Positions 7,914 to 17,059 of a stretch of 64,000 nucleotides of DNA are shown piece by piece. The DNA comes from Aquabacterium sp. (GTDB taxonomy: Bacteria; Pseudomonadota; Gammaproteobacteria; Burkholderiales; Burkholderiaceae_C). The position numbers and the translations under genes were made by a program. The stretch covers positions 1-64,000 of the forward strand of contig NZ_JACRAH010000044.1 in the NCBI RefSeq assembly GCF_016234775.1. The letters run 5' to 3'. Numbering within the stretch: the first letter of the stretch is position 1; every line of letters starts with the position of its first letter. The notes beneath the pieces are model-generated. The model worked only from the letters and a program-made list of their open reading frames with translations, had not been told where the DNA came from and did not search any database.

Positions 7914-10512
7914 GGCGCAGGGGTATCGCCACAGCACGATGACGTCCCCCGTCTGGCGGCTCTTGCGCAGCTTCTCCTGGCAGGAGTTGCGCCATCACGG
8001 TTTGCGCCATGCCACCGCCGTGCTGGCCGTGTTGCTGGGTGTGGCACTGGCCTTCTCGGTGCACCTGATCAATGAATCGGCGCTCAGCGAGTTCAGCGCC
8101 GCCGTGCGCTCGGTCAACGGGCAGGCGGATCTGAGCCTGCGTGCCGCCCATGGCGGGCTGGATGAGGCGCTCTACCCCGTCGTGGCTCGCCACCCGCAAG
8201 TGGCCCTGGCCAGCCCGGTCATCGATCTGCAGATTCAGGCCAGCAAAGCCGGCAGCCAGGCCAAGGCGCAGACCCTGCGCTTGATCGGGCTGGACCCGCT
8301 GGTGGCCGCGCCGATGGCGCCCCTCATGCTGCCGCAACTGGACAAGGACATCGCCGACCGTGACAAGCTCAGCCTGTTTGCGCCGGATGCCATCTCGCTC
8401 AATGCGCCTGCCCAGCGTTTGCTGCACGTGCAGCCCGGCGACGTCATCACTGCGCAGGGAGGCGGCCTGAAGCTGGTGCGCCTGCGCGTGGTGGGCAGCG
8501 TGGCCGCAGGCGGCAAAGCCATGGGGGTGATGGACATTGCCGGCGCGCAAGATGCCTTCGGCACACCCAGGCAGATCACGCGGCTGGACATCAAACTGGT
8601 GGGCGGCGCACAAGCGCAAGAGGTGCTGCGCGCACTGGCCTTGCCGGCAGGCGTCCAGAGCGACTCGGCCGAAGAGGCGGGCCAGCGCGTCTCCAACGTG
8701 TCGCGCGCCTACCGGGTCAACCTCACTGTACTGGCGCTGGTGGCCTTGTTCACAGGGGCCTTTCTGGTGTTTTCGATCCTGTCGCTGTCAGTGGCCAAAC
8801 GGCAGCAGCAACTGGCCCTGCTGGGCGTGCTGGGGTTGAGTGCCCGCGAACGGCTGCAACTGGTGGTCTGGGAGTCGGCCTTCATCGGCTTGATCGGCTC
8901 GGTGCTGGGCATCGCCCTGGGCACGGGGCTGGCAGCCGCCGCCTTGCGCGTGTTGTCGGGCGATCTGGGCGGGGGCTACTTTCCCGGCATCACGCCCAGG
9001 CTGCAATGGTCTGCCTGGGCCGCGTTGGGCTACGGCGCACTGGGCGTGGTGGCCGCCATGGGGGGGGGGTGGCTGCCAGCGCGCATGGCCCAGCGGCTGG
9101 TGCCCGCCCAGGCACTCAAAGGCCTGGGTGATGCGCTGCATGGTGCTGGCCGCTGGTGGCTCGGGCCCCTCCTCTTGCTGCTGGGTGCCGGGCTGACACG
9201 CCTGCCGCCCGTGGCTGGCGTGCCGCTGTGGGCCTACATCGCTGTGGCCTGCCTGCTGGTGGGCGGCATCGCCTGTGTGCCGGCTGCCGTGGGTGGTTTG
9301 CTGCGCCTGTGGCCACGACGCAGCCTGATGCGGCATGCCGCGCTGATGTTGTCGCTGGAACGTGCCCGGCGCATGCGGCACACGGCCACGGTGGTCATGG
9401 CGGGCGTGGTGGCCAGCCTGAGCCTGTCGGTGGCCCTGACCGTGATGGTGGCGAGCTTTCGGGGCTCGGTCACCGCGTGGCTGGACGTCGTGCTGCCGGC
9501 CGATCTGTACGCGCGCACATCGAAAACCACAGGCGGCACGGACAGCCAACACCTCACGCCTGCGTTGCTGGGCCGCATCCGGCAGATCCCCGGCGTGCAG
9601 CGAGCCGTGGGCATCCGCGTGAGCAATCTGAGCCTGCGTACCGATCAACCTGCGGTGGCGCTGATCTCTCGCCCCGTCGGGCAAGGCGCCGGAGCACCCG
9701 AGCGCAGCCTGCCCCTGGTGGGCGAGCTACAGCCCGCGCAGGCTGAGCGCATCAATGTGTTCGTGAGTGAAGCCATGGTGGACCTGTACGGCGCCCGGCC
9801 CGGCACCTTGCTGGCCTTGCCGCTGCGCACGGATCAGCCGCCCACGATGGCGCATGTGCGCGGCGTGTGGCGCGATTACGCCCGTCAGCAAGGCGCCATC
9901 GTGATCGACGAGGCCGACTACCAGCGCCTGACCGGCGACACCGACATCAATGACCTGGCACTGTGGCTGACCCAGGACGTCCGCACCGCCGATGTCCAGC
10001 AAGCGATTCGACAAGGTGCTGCCGCACAAGGCTTGAACGGCGAGCTGATCGAGTTTGCCGAGCCACGCGAAATCCGCCAGACCACCCTGCGCATCTTCGA
10101 CCGCAGCTTTGCCGTGACCTACTGGCTGCAGGCCGTGGCCATCGGCATCGGTCTGTTCGGCACGGCGGCGAGCTTTTCGGCCCAGGTGCTGACACGGCGC
10201 AAGGAGTTCGGCTTGCTCAGCCACCTGGGCTTCACACGCCACCAGATACTGGCCATCGTGGCAGGTGAGGGCGCGGCCTTGAGCAGCGTGGGCGCCTTGC
10301 TGGGCCTGGCCCTGGGCATCGCGGTGAGCCTGGTGCTGGTGCACGTGGTCAACCCGCAAAGCTTTCACTGGACGATGGACATGCTGCTGCCCTGGCCCCG
10401 ACTGGCTGCGCTGTGCGGCAGTGTGATCGCTGCGGGCACGGTCACGGCCTTGCTGGCAGGGCGTGCCGCCGTGAGCCGCGATGCCGTGATGGCCGTGAAG
10501 GAAGACTGGTGA
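7903..10512 (+). CDS. ABC transporter permease, MacB/FtsX fold (AttFG-like fusion)
   Basis: This 869-residue protein has the architecture of two four-TM permease units in one chain, as in YbbP. There is an N-terminal TM near residue 35 and a periplasmic domain. An FtsX block of helices follows at about 270-415, then further helices near 420-515, a second periplasmic domain, and a last FtsX block at about 740-865 ending in AVSRDAVMAVKEDW. Such systems extract or shuttle lipids or lipoproteins by mechanotransmission. The start overlaps the ATPase stop, indicating translational coupling. An alternative start is ATG 7939. A run of ten G at 9060-9069 lies in frame in the coding sequence, a possible slippage site. 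Confidence 0.9.
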   Translation: MSAEAQGYRHSTMTSPVWRLLRSFSWQELRHHGLRHATAVLAVLLGVALAFSVHLINESALSEFSAAVRSVNGQADLSLRAAHGGLDEALYPVVARHPQVALASPVIDLQIQASKAGSQAKAQTLRLIGLDPLVAAPMAPLMLPQLDKDIADRDKLSLFAPDAISLNAPAQRLLHVQPGDVITAQGGGLKLVRLRVVGSVAAGGKAMGVMDIAGAQDAFGTPRQITRLDIKLVGGAQAQEVLRALALPAGVQSDSAEEAGQRVSNVSRAYRVNLTVLALVALFTGAFLVFSILSLSVAKRQQQLALLGVLGLSARERLQLVVWESAFIGLIGSVLGIALGTGLAAAALRVLSGDLGGGYFPGITPRLQWSAWAALGYGALGVVAAMGGGWLPARMAQRLVPAQALKGLGDALHGAGRWWLGPLLLLLGAGLTRLPPVAGVPLWAYIAVACLLVGGIACVPAAVGGLLRLWPRRSLMRHAALMLSLERARRMRHTATVVMAGVVASLSLSVALTVMVASFRGSVTAWLDVVLPADLYARTSKTTGGTDSQHLTPALLGRIRQIPGVQRAVGIRVSNLSLRTDQPAVALISRPVGQGAGAPERSLPLVGELQPAQAERINVFVSEAMVDLYGARPGTLLALPLRTDQPPTMAHVRGVWRDYARQQGAIVIDEADYQRLTGDTDINDLALWLTQDVRTADVQQAIRQGAAAQGLNGELIEFAEPREIRQTTLRIFDRSFAVTYWLQAVAIGIGLFGTAASFSAQVLTRRKEFGLLSHLGFTRHQILAIVAGEGAALSSVGALLGLALGIAVSLVLVHVVNPQSFHWTMDMLLPWPRLAALCGSVIAAGTVTALLAGRAAVSRDAVMAVKEDW
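9060..9069 (+). repeat. G10 homopolymer inside the permease gene
   Basis: Ten consecutive G residues encode the last base of Met plus three Gly codons in the first FtsX half of the permease. The reading frame is intact in this assembly. Tracts of this length can slip and switch a gene off, or can be a base-calling error; no other run this long was noticed in the window. Confidence 0.8.
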
Positions 10513-10543
10513 ACCCGCACGCACCCGACGAAAGAGGCTCAGG

Positions 10544-11665
10544 ATGAACAAGCCGCCCGACAGGCGCCGTCGCCGCCAGCTGCTGATGATGGCCCCGGCC
10601 CTGCTGCTGCCGACCTGGGCACGCTCGACATCCCCCGCAGGCCCGCCGCCCGTGATCCGCCCCACGGACGTGCTGCGCTTTCCGCAGGACTTCGGCGCCC
10701 ACCCCGCCTTCCACACCGAGTGGTGGTACATCACGGGCTCGCTCCAAACCTTGACCGAGCCCGCCCGTACCTACGGCTTTCAGATCACGTTCTTTCGCTC
10801 GCGGGTGGACGTGGCCACGCGCAGCCCCAGCCACTTTGCCGCCCGGCAACTCGTGTTTGCGCACACGGCCTTGAGTGACGTCAGCCAGGGCAGATTGCTG
10901 CACGATCAACGCATCGCCCGCGAAGGCTTTGGCCTGGCCGAGGCGGCGCAGGACGACACCCGGATCACCTTGCGAGACTGGACGCTCAAGCGGCAGGGCC
11001 CGGCCACACAGAGCAGCTACCACAGCCACATCACCGCACGGGACTTCAGTCTCGACCTGCGCTTCAACCAGACCCAGCCCCTGCTGCTGCAAGGCGACGC
11101 CGGCTACTCCCGCAAGGGCCCGCACCCCGAACAAGCCAGCCACTACTACTCGCAGCCGCAACTGGCCGTGCAAGGTCAGATCCGGCATCAACAACAGACC
11201 GTGCCAGTCAAAGGCAAAGCCTGGCTCGACCACGAGTGGAGCGAATCCCTGCTGGACAAGGAGGCCGTGGGCTGGGACTGGATCGGCATGAACCTGCACG
11301 ACGGCAGCGCGCTGACCGCCTTCCGGCTGCGTCGCGCCGATGGCAGCACCTTGTGGAGCGGCGGCAGTTGGCGCCGCCAGGGTGAAGCGCCCCGTTCGCT
11401 GAAGCCCGACGAAGTGCGATTCACCCCCGGCCGGACCTGGGTGAGCCCGGCCACGGCGGCACGCTACCCGGTGAGCTGGCTGGTGGATGTGGCCGGCACG
11501 CGCTACGAGGTGCGCGCCCGCATGGACAACCAGGAGCTCGACAGCCGGCAAAGCACGGGCGGCGTTTACTGGGAGGGCTTGAGCGAGTTGCGCGATGCGC
11601 AAGGCCGCTCGGTGGGTTCGGGCTATCTGGAAATGACGGGCTACGTGGCGGCGATGTCGCTGTGA
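10544..11665 (+). CDS. AttH/CrtC-like lipocalin-fold exported protein
   Basis: This 373-residue protein belongs to the CrtC/AttH lipocalin-like family. The hallmarks are HTEWWYITG (about residues 57-65), HTALSDVSQG, a central YYSQPQL segment and WLDHEWSES. The N-terminus RRRRRQLLMMAPALLLP resembles a twin-arginine signal, so export to the periplasm is likely, possibly membrane-tethered. Although carotenoid hydratases share the fold, the position right after an AttE-like ATPase and AttFG-like permease argues for the AttH role, a periplasmic lipid-handling partner of the transporter. The ribosome site AAAGAGG precedes ATG 10544. No carotenoid genes are seen nearby. Confidence 0.88.
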   Translation: MNKPPDRRRRRQLLMMAPALLLPTWARSTSPAGPPPVIRPTDVLRFPQDFGAHPAFHTEWWYITGSLQTLTEPARTYGFQITFFRSRVDVATRSPSHFAARQLVFAHTALSDVSQGRLLHDQRIAREGFGLAEAAQDDTRITLRDWTLKRQGPATQSSYHSHITARDFSLDLRFNQTQPLLLQGDAGYSRKGPHPEQASHYYSQPQLAVQGQIRHQQQTVPVKGKAWLDHEWSESLLDKEAVGWDWIGMNLHDGSALTAFRLRRADGSTLWSGGSWRRQGEAPRSLKPDEVRFTPGRTWVSPATAARYPVSWLVDVAGTRYEVRARMDNQELDSRQSTGGVYWEGLSELRDAQGRSVGSGYLEMTGYVAAMSL

Positions 11666-11696
11666 GGCCGGGCCTTTGGATCCGAAGTCTGCAAGC

Positions 11697-11945
11697 TCAG
11701 CGACGCCGAGGCGCTTGCCGCAAAGGCAGATTGGGCGGCGGGTAAGGTGGCAGGGGCCTGCCCAGTTGCTGCAGCGTGGCACGCGCCTGTGCCACACAAG
11801 CCTGTTTCTCGGCCTCGCTCATCTTCGTCCAGCCGGTGATGTCGGCCAGGGTGCGGCCGCAGCCCACACACACATCCTGCGCGTTGAGCGTGCACAGACG
11901 CACGCAGGGGCTGGCGACGGGCAGAGCGTCAAGACGATCAGGCAT
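11697..11945 (-). CDS. DUF1289 family small cysteine-rich protein
   Basis: This 82-residue protein matches the DUF1289 pattern SPCVxxC...C.GCxRTxxxIxxW, seen here as SPCVRLCTLN, VCVGCGRTLADITGW and then MSEAEKQACV. The four cysteines probably bind a metal; the family has no established function. The C-terminus adds a Pro/Arg-rich tail. It begins 10 bases beyond the stop of the C39 ABC transporter on the same strand and so may be read through from that operon. DUF1289 genes occur widely in unrelated contexts, however, so I do not count it as part of the export system. Confidence 0.9.
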   Translation of the reverse strand: MPDRLDALPVASPCVRLCTLNAQDVCVGCGRTLADITGWTKMSEAEKQACVAQARATLQQLGRPLPPYPPPNLPLRQAPRRR

Positions 11946-11955
11946 GTCGGCAAGC

Positions 11956-14091
11956 TTAACTCGCCACCGCCTGCGTGGGATGCGTCACTTTCACGAGTTG
12001 CCCAGCTGACAGCATGTGCACCTCATCGTCGGGCAACAAGCTGTGCTCCCGGTGCGTGATGATGAATCGACCACATCCCAGGGCGTTGATGGCGGCCTGC
12101 ACATGGCGCTCGGTCTCGAAATCCAGCATCGAGGTGTACTCGTCGAGCAGCAGGAAGCGCGGCTGTTTGTACAAGGCGCGCGCCAGCAGCATGCGTTGCT
12201 TCTGGCCGCCGGAAAGGGTTGCCCCCATGCCTCCCACCAGCGTCTGATACGCCATGGGCATCCGCATGATGTCCTCGTGGATGCAGGCAGACCGGGCGGC
12301 CGCTTGCACCTTCTCCATTGAGGCCTCCACATCGTTCATCGCGATGTTGTCGTACAGCGAACAGGAAAAGAGCTGGTCTTCCTGAAACACCGTGCCCATG
12401 ACGCTGCGCAGGGCCTGTGTGCCGATCCGGTCCACCGGCGTGCCGTTGAGCAGCACCTCGCCTTGCTCAGGTTGCACCTGGCCGGACAGCACCTTGAGCA
12501 AGGTGGATTTACCGCAGCCTGACGAACCGATGACCGCCAGCCCCTGCCCCGCATGCAGCGTCAGGTTCACGTCCTTGAGCACAGGCTCTTCGCCGGGGGC
12601 ATAGCGGAAGGTCACGTTGCGCAGGGCCAGGGTCATGGGCTCGTCGCTCTTCAGGCTGTCCAGCGCATGGGGCGGCGAGGGCACCTCCGGCTCGGACAAC
12701 ACGATGTCAGCCAGCCGCTCCCCTTGCAGCCGCAGCAAACGCAGGTTGATGACACGCTCCAGCAAGTCCAGCGTGCGGGTGAGGAACTGATCCTTGTAGG
12801 CCAGGAAGGCCACCAGCATGCCGATGGAAAACTGTTCCTGGATGATCATGTGCGCGGCCAGGTACAAGACCACAGCCTGCTCCACGGCGCCGATCACGCC
12901 GTTGACCGCCTGATAGCCGATCGAGATGCGCTGCTGTTTGACATCCGCATTGACCACGCCCACCTGCTGGTTCATCCACCCATTGATGCGCCAGCCAGGC
13001 TGCGAGAAGAACTTGATCGCGGCCACGCCCCGCAAGGTCTCCAGCAGATAGGTCTGGGCATTGGCCTCGCGCACGATGCGTTCTTCAGCGGCTTGCCGAA
13101 ACGGTTTGAACACGGCAAACCGCGTGATCGCATAGAGCAGGGCCACGCCCAAGGCAATCAAACCCAACTTGGGCGCGTAGATGAACATCATGGCCAGGGT
13201 GACCATGCTGATGACACCATCGAGCACGGCTTCGACCAGGTTGGTGGTCAAGGTGTCCTGAATGTGGGTGACCGATGAAAAGCGCGACAGCACATCACCC
13301 GTGTGCCGCTTGTCGAAGTAGCCCAGCGGCAGCTTGAGCATGTAGCGAAACACATTGGTGCTCGACGACACGCGCCACGACAGGCTGGCGCCCAGCACGA
13401 TCCAGCTGCGCAGCAAGCGGGTGCCCAGGCTCATCAGGGCCAGCAGGAAGATGGCCATGGCCAGCACGGCCAGCAAGGGCGTGTCACGGGTGACCACCAC
13501 GTCATCGATGATCCATTGGCTGAGCATGGGCATCAGGATGGCGAACACCTCCAGCACCACCGACAGCAAGGCCATCTGCGCAAACGCCTTGCCCAGGCCC
13601 GTCTGGCCGGCAAACAGCATGCGCAGATCGAAAGGCGTTTTCTCTTGCTTGCGTTCGAACTTGGCATTGGGTTGCAACTCCAGCGCCACGCCCGTGAAGT
13701 GCGGGCTGGTTTCCTTCATGCTCAGGCGGCGCTCGCCCATCGCCGGATCGACGATGGTGATGCCGTTGGCATCGGCCTTGGTCAGCACCACGAAGTGGTT
13801 CAGATCCCAATGGAGGATGCACGGCGTGCTCAGTTGCGGCAGCTCCTCCAGCTCCAGCCGCACGGCGCGCTGGTTGAAACCCAGCGTGTCGGTGATCTCC
13901 ATCAGCCGGGCCAGCGTGGCGCCACGCGAAGACAACTCGAAGCGGCGGCGCAAAGTCAGCAGATCGGTTTCATGACCATGGGCCGTGGCCACCATGGCCA
14001 CACAGGCCAGGCCGCACTCGGCCGCTTCCGATTGCAGGATCAGGGGAACGCGCTTGCGAGGCCACAAGGCAAACAGGGAAGGCTTCATCAT
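11956..14091 (-). CDS. C39-peptidase ABC exporter for double-glycine peptides
   Basis: This 711-residue peptidase-containing ABC transporter cleaves leader peptides and exports the mature peptide. The N-terminal C39 domain has all catalytic elements: Cys26 in SEAAECGLAC, His99 in HWDLNHFVVL and Asp115 in IVDPAMGE. A six-helix membrane domain spans about residues 165-440. The ATPase has Walker A GSSGCGKST, signature LSGGQKQR and Walker B FLLLDEYTS, where Tyr replaces the usual Ala of DEATS. A TTG at 14100 abuts the HlyD stop, but ATG 14091 or 14088 is a more ordinary start. It is the last gene after TolC and HlyD, and the matching substrate is the precursor at 17060-17239. Confidence 0.95.
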   Translation of the reverse strand: MMKPSLFALWPRKRVPLILQSEAAECGLACVAMVATAHGHETDLLTLRRRFELSSRGATLARLMEITDTLGFNQRAVRLELEELPQLSTPCILHWDLNHFVVLTKADANGITIVDPAMGERRLSMKETSPHFTGVALELQPNAKFERKQEKTPFDLRMLFAGQTGLGKAFAQMALLSVVLEVFAILMPMLSQWIIDDVVVTRDTPLLAVLAMAIFLLALMSLGTRLLRSWIVLGASLSWRVSSSTNVFRYMLKLPLGYFDKRHTGDVLSRFSSVTHIQDTLTTNLVEAVLDGVISMVTLAMMFIYAPKLGLIALGVALLYAITRFAVFKPFRQAAEERIVREANAQTYLLETLRGVAAIKFFSQPGWRINGWMNQQVGVVNADVKQQRISIGYQAVNGVIGAVEQAVVLYLAAHMIIQEQFSIGMLVAFLAYKDQFLTRTLDLLERVINLRLLRLQGERLADIVLSEPEVPSPPHALDSLKSDEPMTLALRNVTFRYAPGEEPVLKDVNLTLHAGQGLAVIGSSGCGKSTLLKVLSGQVQPEQGEVLLNGTPVDRIGTQALRSVMGTVFQEDQLFSCSLYDNIAMNDVEASMEKVQAAARSACIHEDIMRMPMAYQTLVGGMGATLSGGQKQRMLLARALYKQPRFLLLDEYTSMLDFETERHVQAAINALGCGRFIITHREHSLLPDDEVHMLSAGQLVKVTHPTQAVAS

Positions 14092-14100
14092 CCAGCTCAA

Positions 14101-15360
14101 TCAAAGGCGGCCCGTGAAGGCGAACAGCGGGTCCAGCATCCAGCGGTACAAGGGGCGGCGGTCGATCTCGATGTCGGCACTCAAGGTCAGGCCAGGGTGC
14201 AGACGCAGCTCCGTGCCGTAGGCCGTGACGGTGTCCTTGTCCAGCGTCACCTTGACCAGAAAGACGGCGCGCCGGTCCTTGTCATCGCCGCCCTGGCTGC
14301 TGCGCTGCACCGGCACATCGGTCTGCGACACACTGCGCACCACGCCTCGGTACTGCCCAAAGCGTTGATAGGGGTAAGCGTCATAGCTCACGCGCACCAC
14401 CTGGCCGGCCTTGATGAAGCCCACTGCCGTGCTGGGCACATACAGCGTGGCTTCCAGAGCCGCTCGCTCGGGCACCACCGAGGCCAACACGCCCGTGGCG
14501 CTCAAGGCCTGCCCGGGCGTGGCCATCAGGCCCGACACCACCCCGTCGATCGGGGACTTGATCAGGGTGATGCGCTGGGCGCGCCTTTGCACCTGCTCTT
14601 GCTGCAGTGTCAGCAAATCGCGCTCCAGGCCGGAACGGTCCACCCGTGTCTGCCCGGCCACGCGGCGCAGTTCTTCGCCGGCCTGCGCGGCGTCGCCATC
14701 GGCGGCCGCTCGCTGACGCTTGAGCGTCTGCAAGCGGGCCTGCTGATCAAGCAACTGTGCGCGTTGCTGCTCGAACTGCAATTCGGAGATGACGCGATCG
14801 GCCAGCAAGGGCTGCAGTTGATCGACCATGCGGCGCGAGGTCGCGATCTGCTGCTCCTGCAGGCGGATCTCTTCATTCAAGGTTTCCAGGTCATGGCGTG
14901 CATGGCGTATGCGCTCCTCCAAGGCGCTGCGCGTCGCCTGCCCGATCTGCTGCTGCCCTTCGGCCTGGTTCTCCAGGCGCCGATGCTGGGCCAGCAGGTT
15001 TTGCTCCAGCAAGGCATCGGTACTGCCCTCATCGCTGAAGCGCTCCAGTGACACTTCGGCGATCACATCACCCGCCTTCACGTGCTGGCCTTCTCTGACC
15101 AACACACGCTTGATGATGCCGCCGCCTTGCTGCCCCTGCGCGGGTACGATCAGCGCCACGCCCTGCTGAGCCTGCACAACGCCGCCCACGCGCTCTTTCT
15201 TGGTGTACGAACCCAGGATCAACAAGGCCAGCACGGCCAGCGCCAGCCCGACAAAGAACGCGGTCAGGCGAGGCGCAGACACCGGGCGAATGCCCAGGGC
15301 CATGCCGTGTGCGTCCTGTTTGGCTGCCAGAGCTTCCTGGCGAAACAGTTCACTGCTCAT
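14101..15360 (-). CDS. HlyD-family membrane fusion protein
   Basis: This 419-residue periplasmic adaptor links the C39 ABC transporter with the TolC-like channel. A cytoplasmic N-terminus of about 30 residues precedes one TM helix (about residues 31-51). Then come the split lipoyl/barrel half (GGGIIKRVLVREGQHVKAGDVI), a long coiled coil with EQQIATSRRMVDQL and further Leu/Gln-rich heptads, and the returning half with SPIDGVVSGLMATPGQ. The start overlaps the TolC stop as ATGA, and the stop is directly followed by the transporter gene, so all three are cotranslated. The type is CvaA/HlyD-like. Confidence 0.94.
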   Translation of the reverse strand: MSSELFRQEALAAKQDAHGMALGIRPVSAPRLTAFFVGLALAVLALLILGSYTKKERVGGVVQAQQGVALIVPAQGQQGGGIIKRVLVREGQHVKAGDVIAEVSLERFSDEGSTDALLEQNLLAQHRRLENQAEGQQQIGQATRSALEERIRHARHDLETLNEEIRLQEQQIATSRRMVDQLQPLLADRVISELQFEQQRAQLLDQQARLQTLKRQRAAADGDAAQAGEELRRVAGQTRVDRSGLERDLLTLQQEQVQRRAQRITLIKSPIDGVVSGLMATPGQALSATGVLASVVPERAALEATLYVPSTAVGFIKAGQVVRVSYDAYPYQRFGQYRGVVRSVSQTDVPVQRSSQGGDDKDRRAVFLVKVTLDKDTVTAYGTELRLHPGLTLSADIEIDRRPLYRWMLDPLFAFTGRL

Positions 15361-16964
15361 GGCAGATCTTTCATGACGTGATGAGGACTGGAGAGGGACA
15401 TCCGCGCCGACAAAGGGGCCACCGTGGCGGCATCCAATTGTTCGGTCTGGCTGAGGATGTCTACCTGCGCCAGCAGCACATTGATGCGTGCACTCACGCT
15501 TTGCGAGCGCGTGGCGATGAGCTGTTGCTGCGCATTGAGCAAGTCCAGATTGGAGCGATAGCCCGCGACGAAAGCGCGCTGCAACGCCTCCAGCGTGGCT
15601 TGGGCAGTCGTCGCCACTTCGCGCAACGCACGCACCTGGCGTTGGTACTGCGTCAGGCGCTGATAGGCGTCCTGCAACTCGGCCTGGGCGCGTGCCAGTG
15701 CGTCATCACGCTCGGCTTCGGCCTTGATCAACAAGGCTGCTGACTCTTGATTACGCGCGGACTGCCTCCCACCGCTGTAAAGCGGCATGCTGAGCTGGAC
15801 GCCCAGCGTGCGCTCGGTGTAGTTCAGGGTGTCATGGCTGTCTGCTGACTTGGTGATCTGCCTGGCCCGATTGAGCCCGGCTACGGCATCAATGCTGGGA
15901 TGCCAGGTTTCAGCCCGGCGGGCCTCGATATCCATCCTGGCCGAACGCACCAGGGCTTGCGCCTCCTGCACCGGCAGGCTGCGATCGGGCACACGGGCCA
16001 AGGCCTCGTTCAGGGGTTCGACCACAAGGGTGCCACCATCCTCATCCTGTACGCCATGCAGATTCAGACTGGCCACCTGGGGCACGTTCTGCCCCAGCAG
16101 CCGGCCCAGCGCCAGGCGTTGAGACTCGTACTGGCCTTGCCGATCATGCAGGTCTGCCTGCAACTGGTCCAGTCGGGTCGCGGTTTCCAGCGTGTCCAGC
16201 GAGGTCCCGACGCCGCCCTTCAAGCGCTGCTCATTGACGCGCAACTGCGCCGCCAGGATCGCTTGCTGCTCCCGCATCAGCTCAAGTTGGGCCGCAGCCT
16301 CCACGGCCAGCAGATAGGACCGGCTCACGTCGCGCGCGGCGACCATGCGCGCCAACCGTGCCTGCCAGATCGCACGTTCTGCCAGCGCGCTCTGCGCCTG
16401 TTCGGTGGCGCGATCGGCGCCATGCCAAAGTGGCACACTGGCCTGCACGCCAGCACTGGAGCTGGGCTTGCGGGTGGTTTCGTACTGGGTACGCAGCTCA
16501 TCGTGTTGCCATTGCGCGCTCAGATCAAGGCGCGGCATGTAGGCCTGCGCCCACGCTTGCCGAGCCACGCCACCCTGGGCTTGAGCCTGGGCCACGGCTG
16601 CCCGCACCAGGCTGGATTGCTGAGCGACCAGCGTCAGCGCCTCCGACCACGACAAGGCGGCGGGGTCGTTCTCTGCGTCCACCTGGCTCGAGCTGCCATG
16701 CGCGAAAGGCGGCATCGACACGATAGGGCTCAGGCGCAAACTCATGCCGCGCATGTCCATCCGCTCAGCCATGGCGATCGCACCGGTGGGCCCCACCTCG
16801 CCAGCGGCCACGCACAAACGGGAAGCGCCTCCCAGACCGACCAAGACCAGCGCGACGCCTGCCAGGTCAGTCAGATGGTTCAAACGGTTCGAGCTGGCCC
16901 GTCCACCAGGGTGCTTTACCAACTTCAACTCACTCACATCGTCATCCAGAAACACGAAACCCAT
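15357..16964 (-). CDS. TolC-family outer membrane channel
   Basis: This 535-residue outer membrane efflux protein has two OEP repeats. The first starts near LSWSEALTLVAQQSSLV and the second near LPVQEAQALVRSARMDIEARRAE; the late segment FVAGYRSNLDLLNAQQQL is typical of TolC. I start it at ATG 16964; the long open frame upstream to 17399 is a shadow running through the precursor peptide gene in another frame. The first 60 residues are unusually hydrophilic before a hydrophobic stretch (LAGVALVLVGLGGASRL), so the true start may be further inside. Its start lies 11 bases after a 12-bp stem. Its stop overlaps the HlyD start. Confidence 0.88.
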   Translation of the reverse strand: MGFVFLDDDVSELKLVKHPGGRASSNRLNHLTDLAGVALVLVGLGGASRLCVAAGEVGPTGAIAMAERMDMRGMSLRLSPIVSMPPFAHGSSSQVDAENDPAALSWSEALTLVAQQSSLVRAAVAQAQAQGGVARQAWAQAYMPRLDLSAQWQHDELRTQYETTRKPSSSAGVQASVPLWHGADRATEQAQSALAERAIWQARLARMVAARDVSRSYLLAVEAAAQLELMREQQAILAAQLRVNEQRLKGGVGTSLDTLETATRLDQLQADLHDRQGQYESQRLALGRLLGQNVPQVASLNLHGVQDEDGGTLVVEPLNEALARVPDRSLPVQEAQALVRSARMDIEARRAETWHPSIDAVAGLNRARQITKSADSHDTLNYTERTLGVQLSMPLYSGGRQSARNQESAALLIKAEAERDDALARAQAELQDAYQRLTQYQRQVRALREVATTAQATLEALQRAFVAGYRSNLDLLNAQQQLIATRSQSVSARINVLLAQVDILSQTEQLDAATVAPLSARMSLSSPHHVMKDLP

Positions 16965-16974
16965 GCGGAGGCCG

Positions 16975-17026
16975 GAGCCTCGTTCGCATGGGTATTCAGG
17001 GCCAACAGCCTGATCGAACGAGGCTC
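16975..17026 (-). promoter_or_regulatory. Intercistronic hairpin between precursor peptide and TolC
   Basis: A perfect 12-bp inverted repeat, GAGCCTCGTTCG at 16975-16986 and CGAACGAGGCTC at 17015-17026, encloses a second 5-bp stem (TCAGG / CCTGA at 16996-17013). On the minus strand no T run follows, so it is not a standard terminator. Between a small, highly expressed precursor and its export genes such a stem usually protects the upstream mRNA or attenuates the downstream genes; that role is inferred. Confidence 0.75.
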
Positions 17027-17059
17027 GGGCCCCGTCAGACCGCTGCTTGGTCCCGCTAT

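Noticed and set aside
10544..11665. Carotenoid 1,2-hydratase (CrtC)
   Set aside because: The fold matches, but the operon context is the AttE/AttFG ABC transporter and there are no carotenoid genes in the window.
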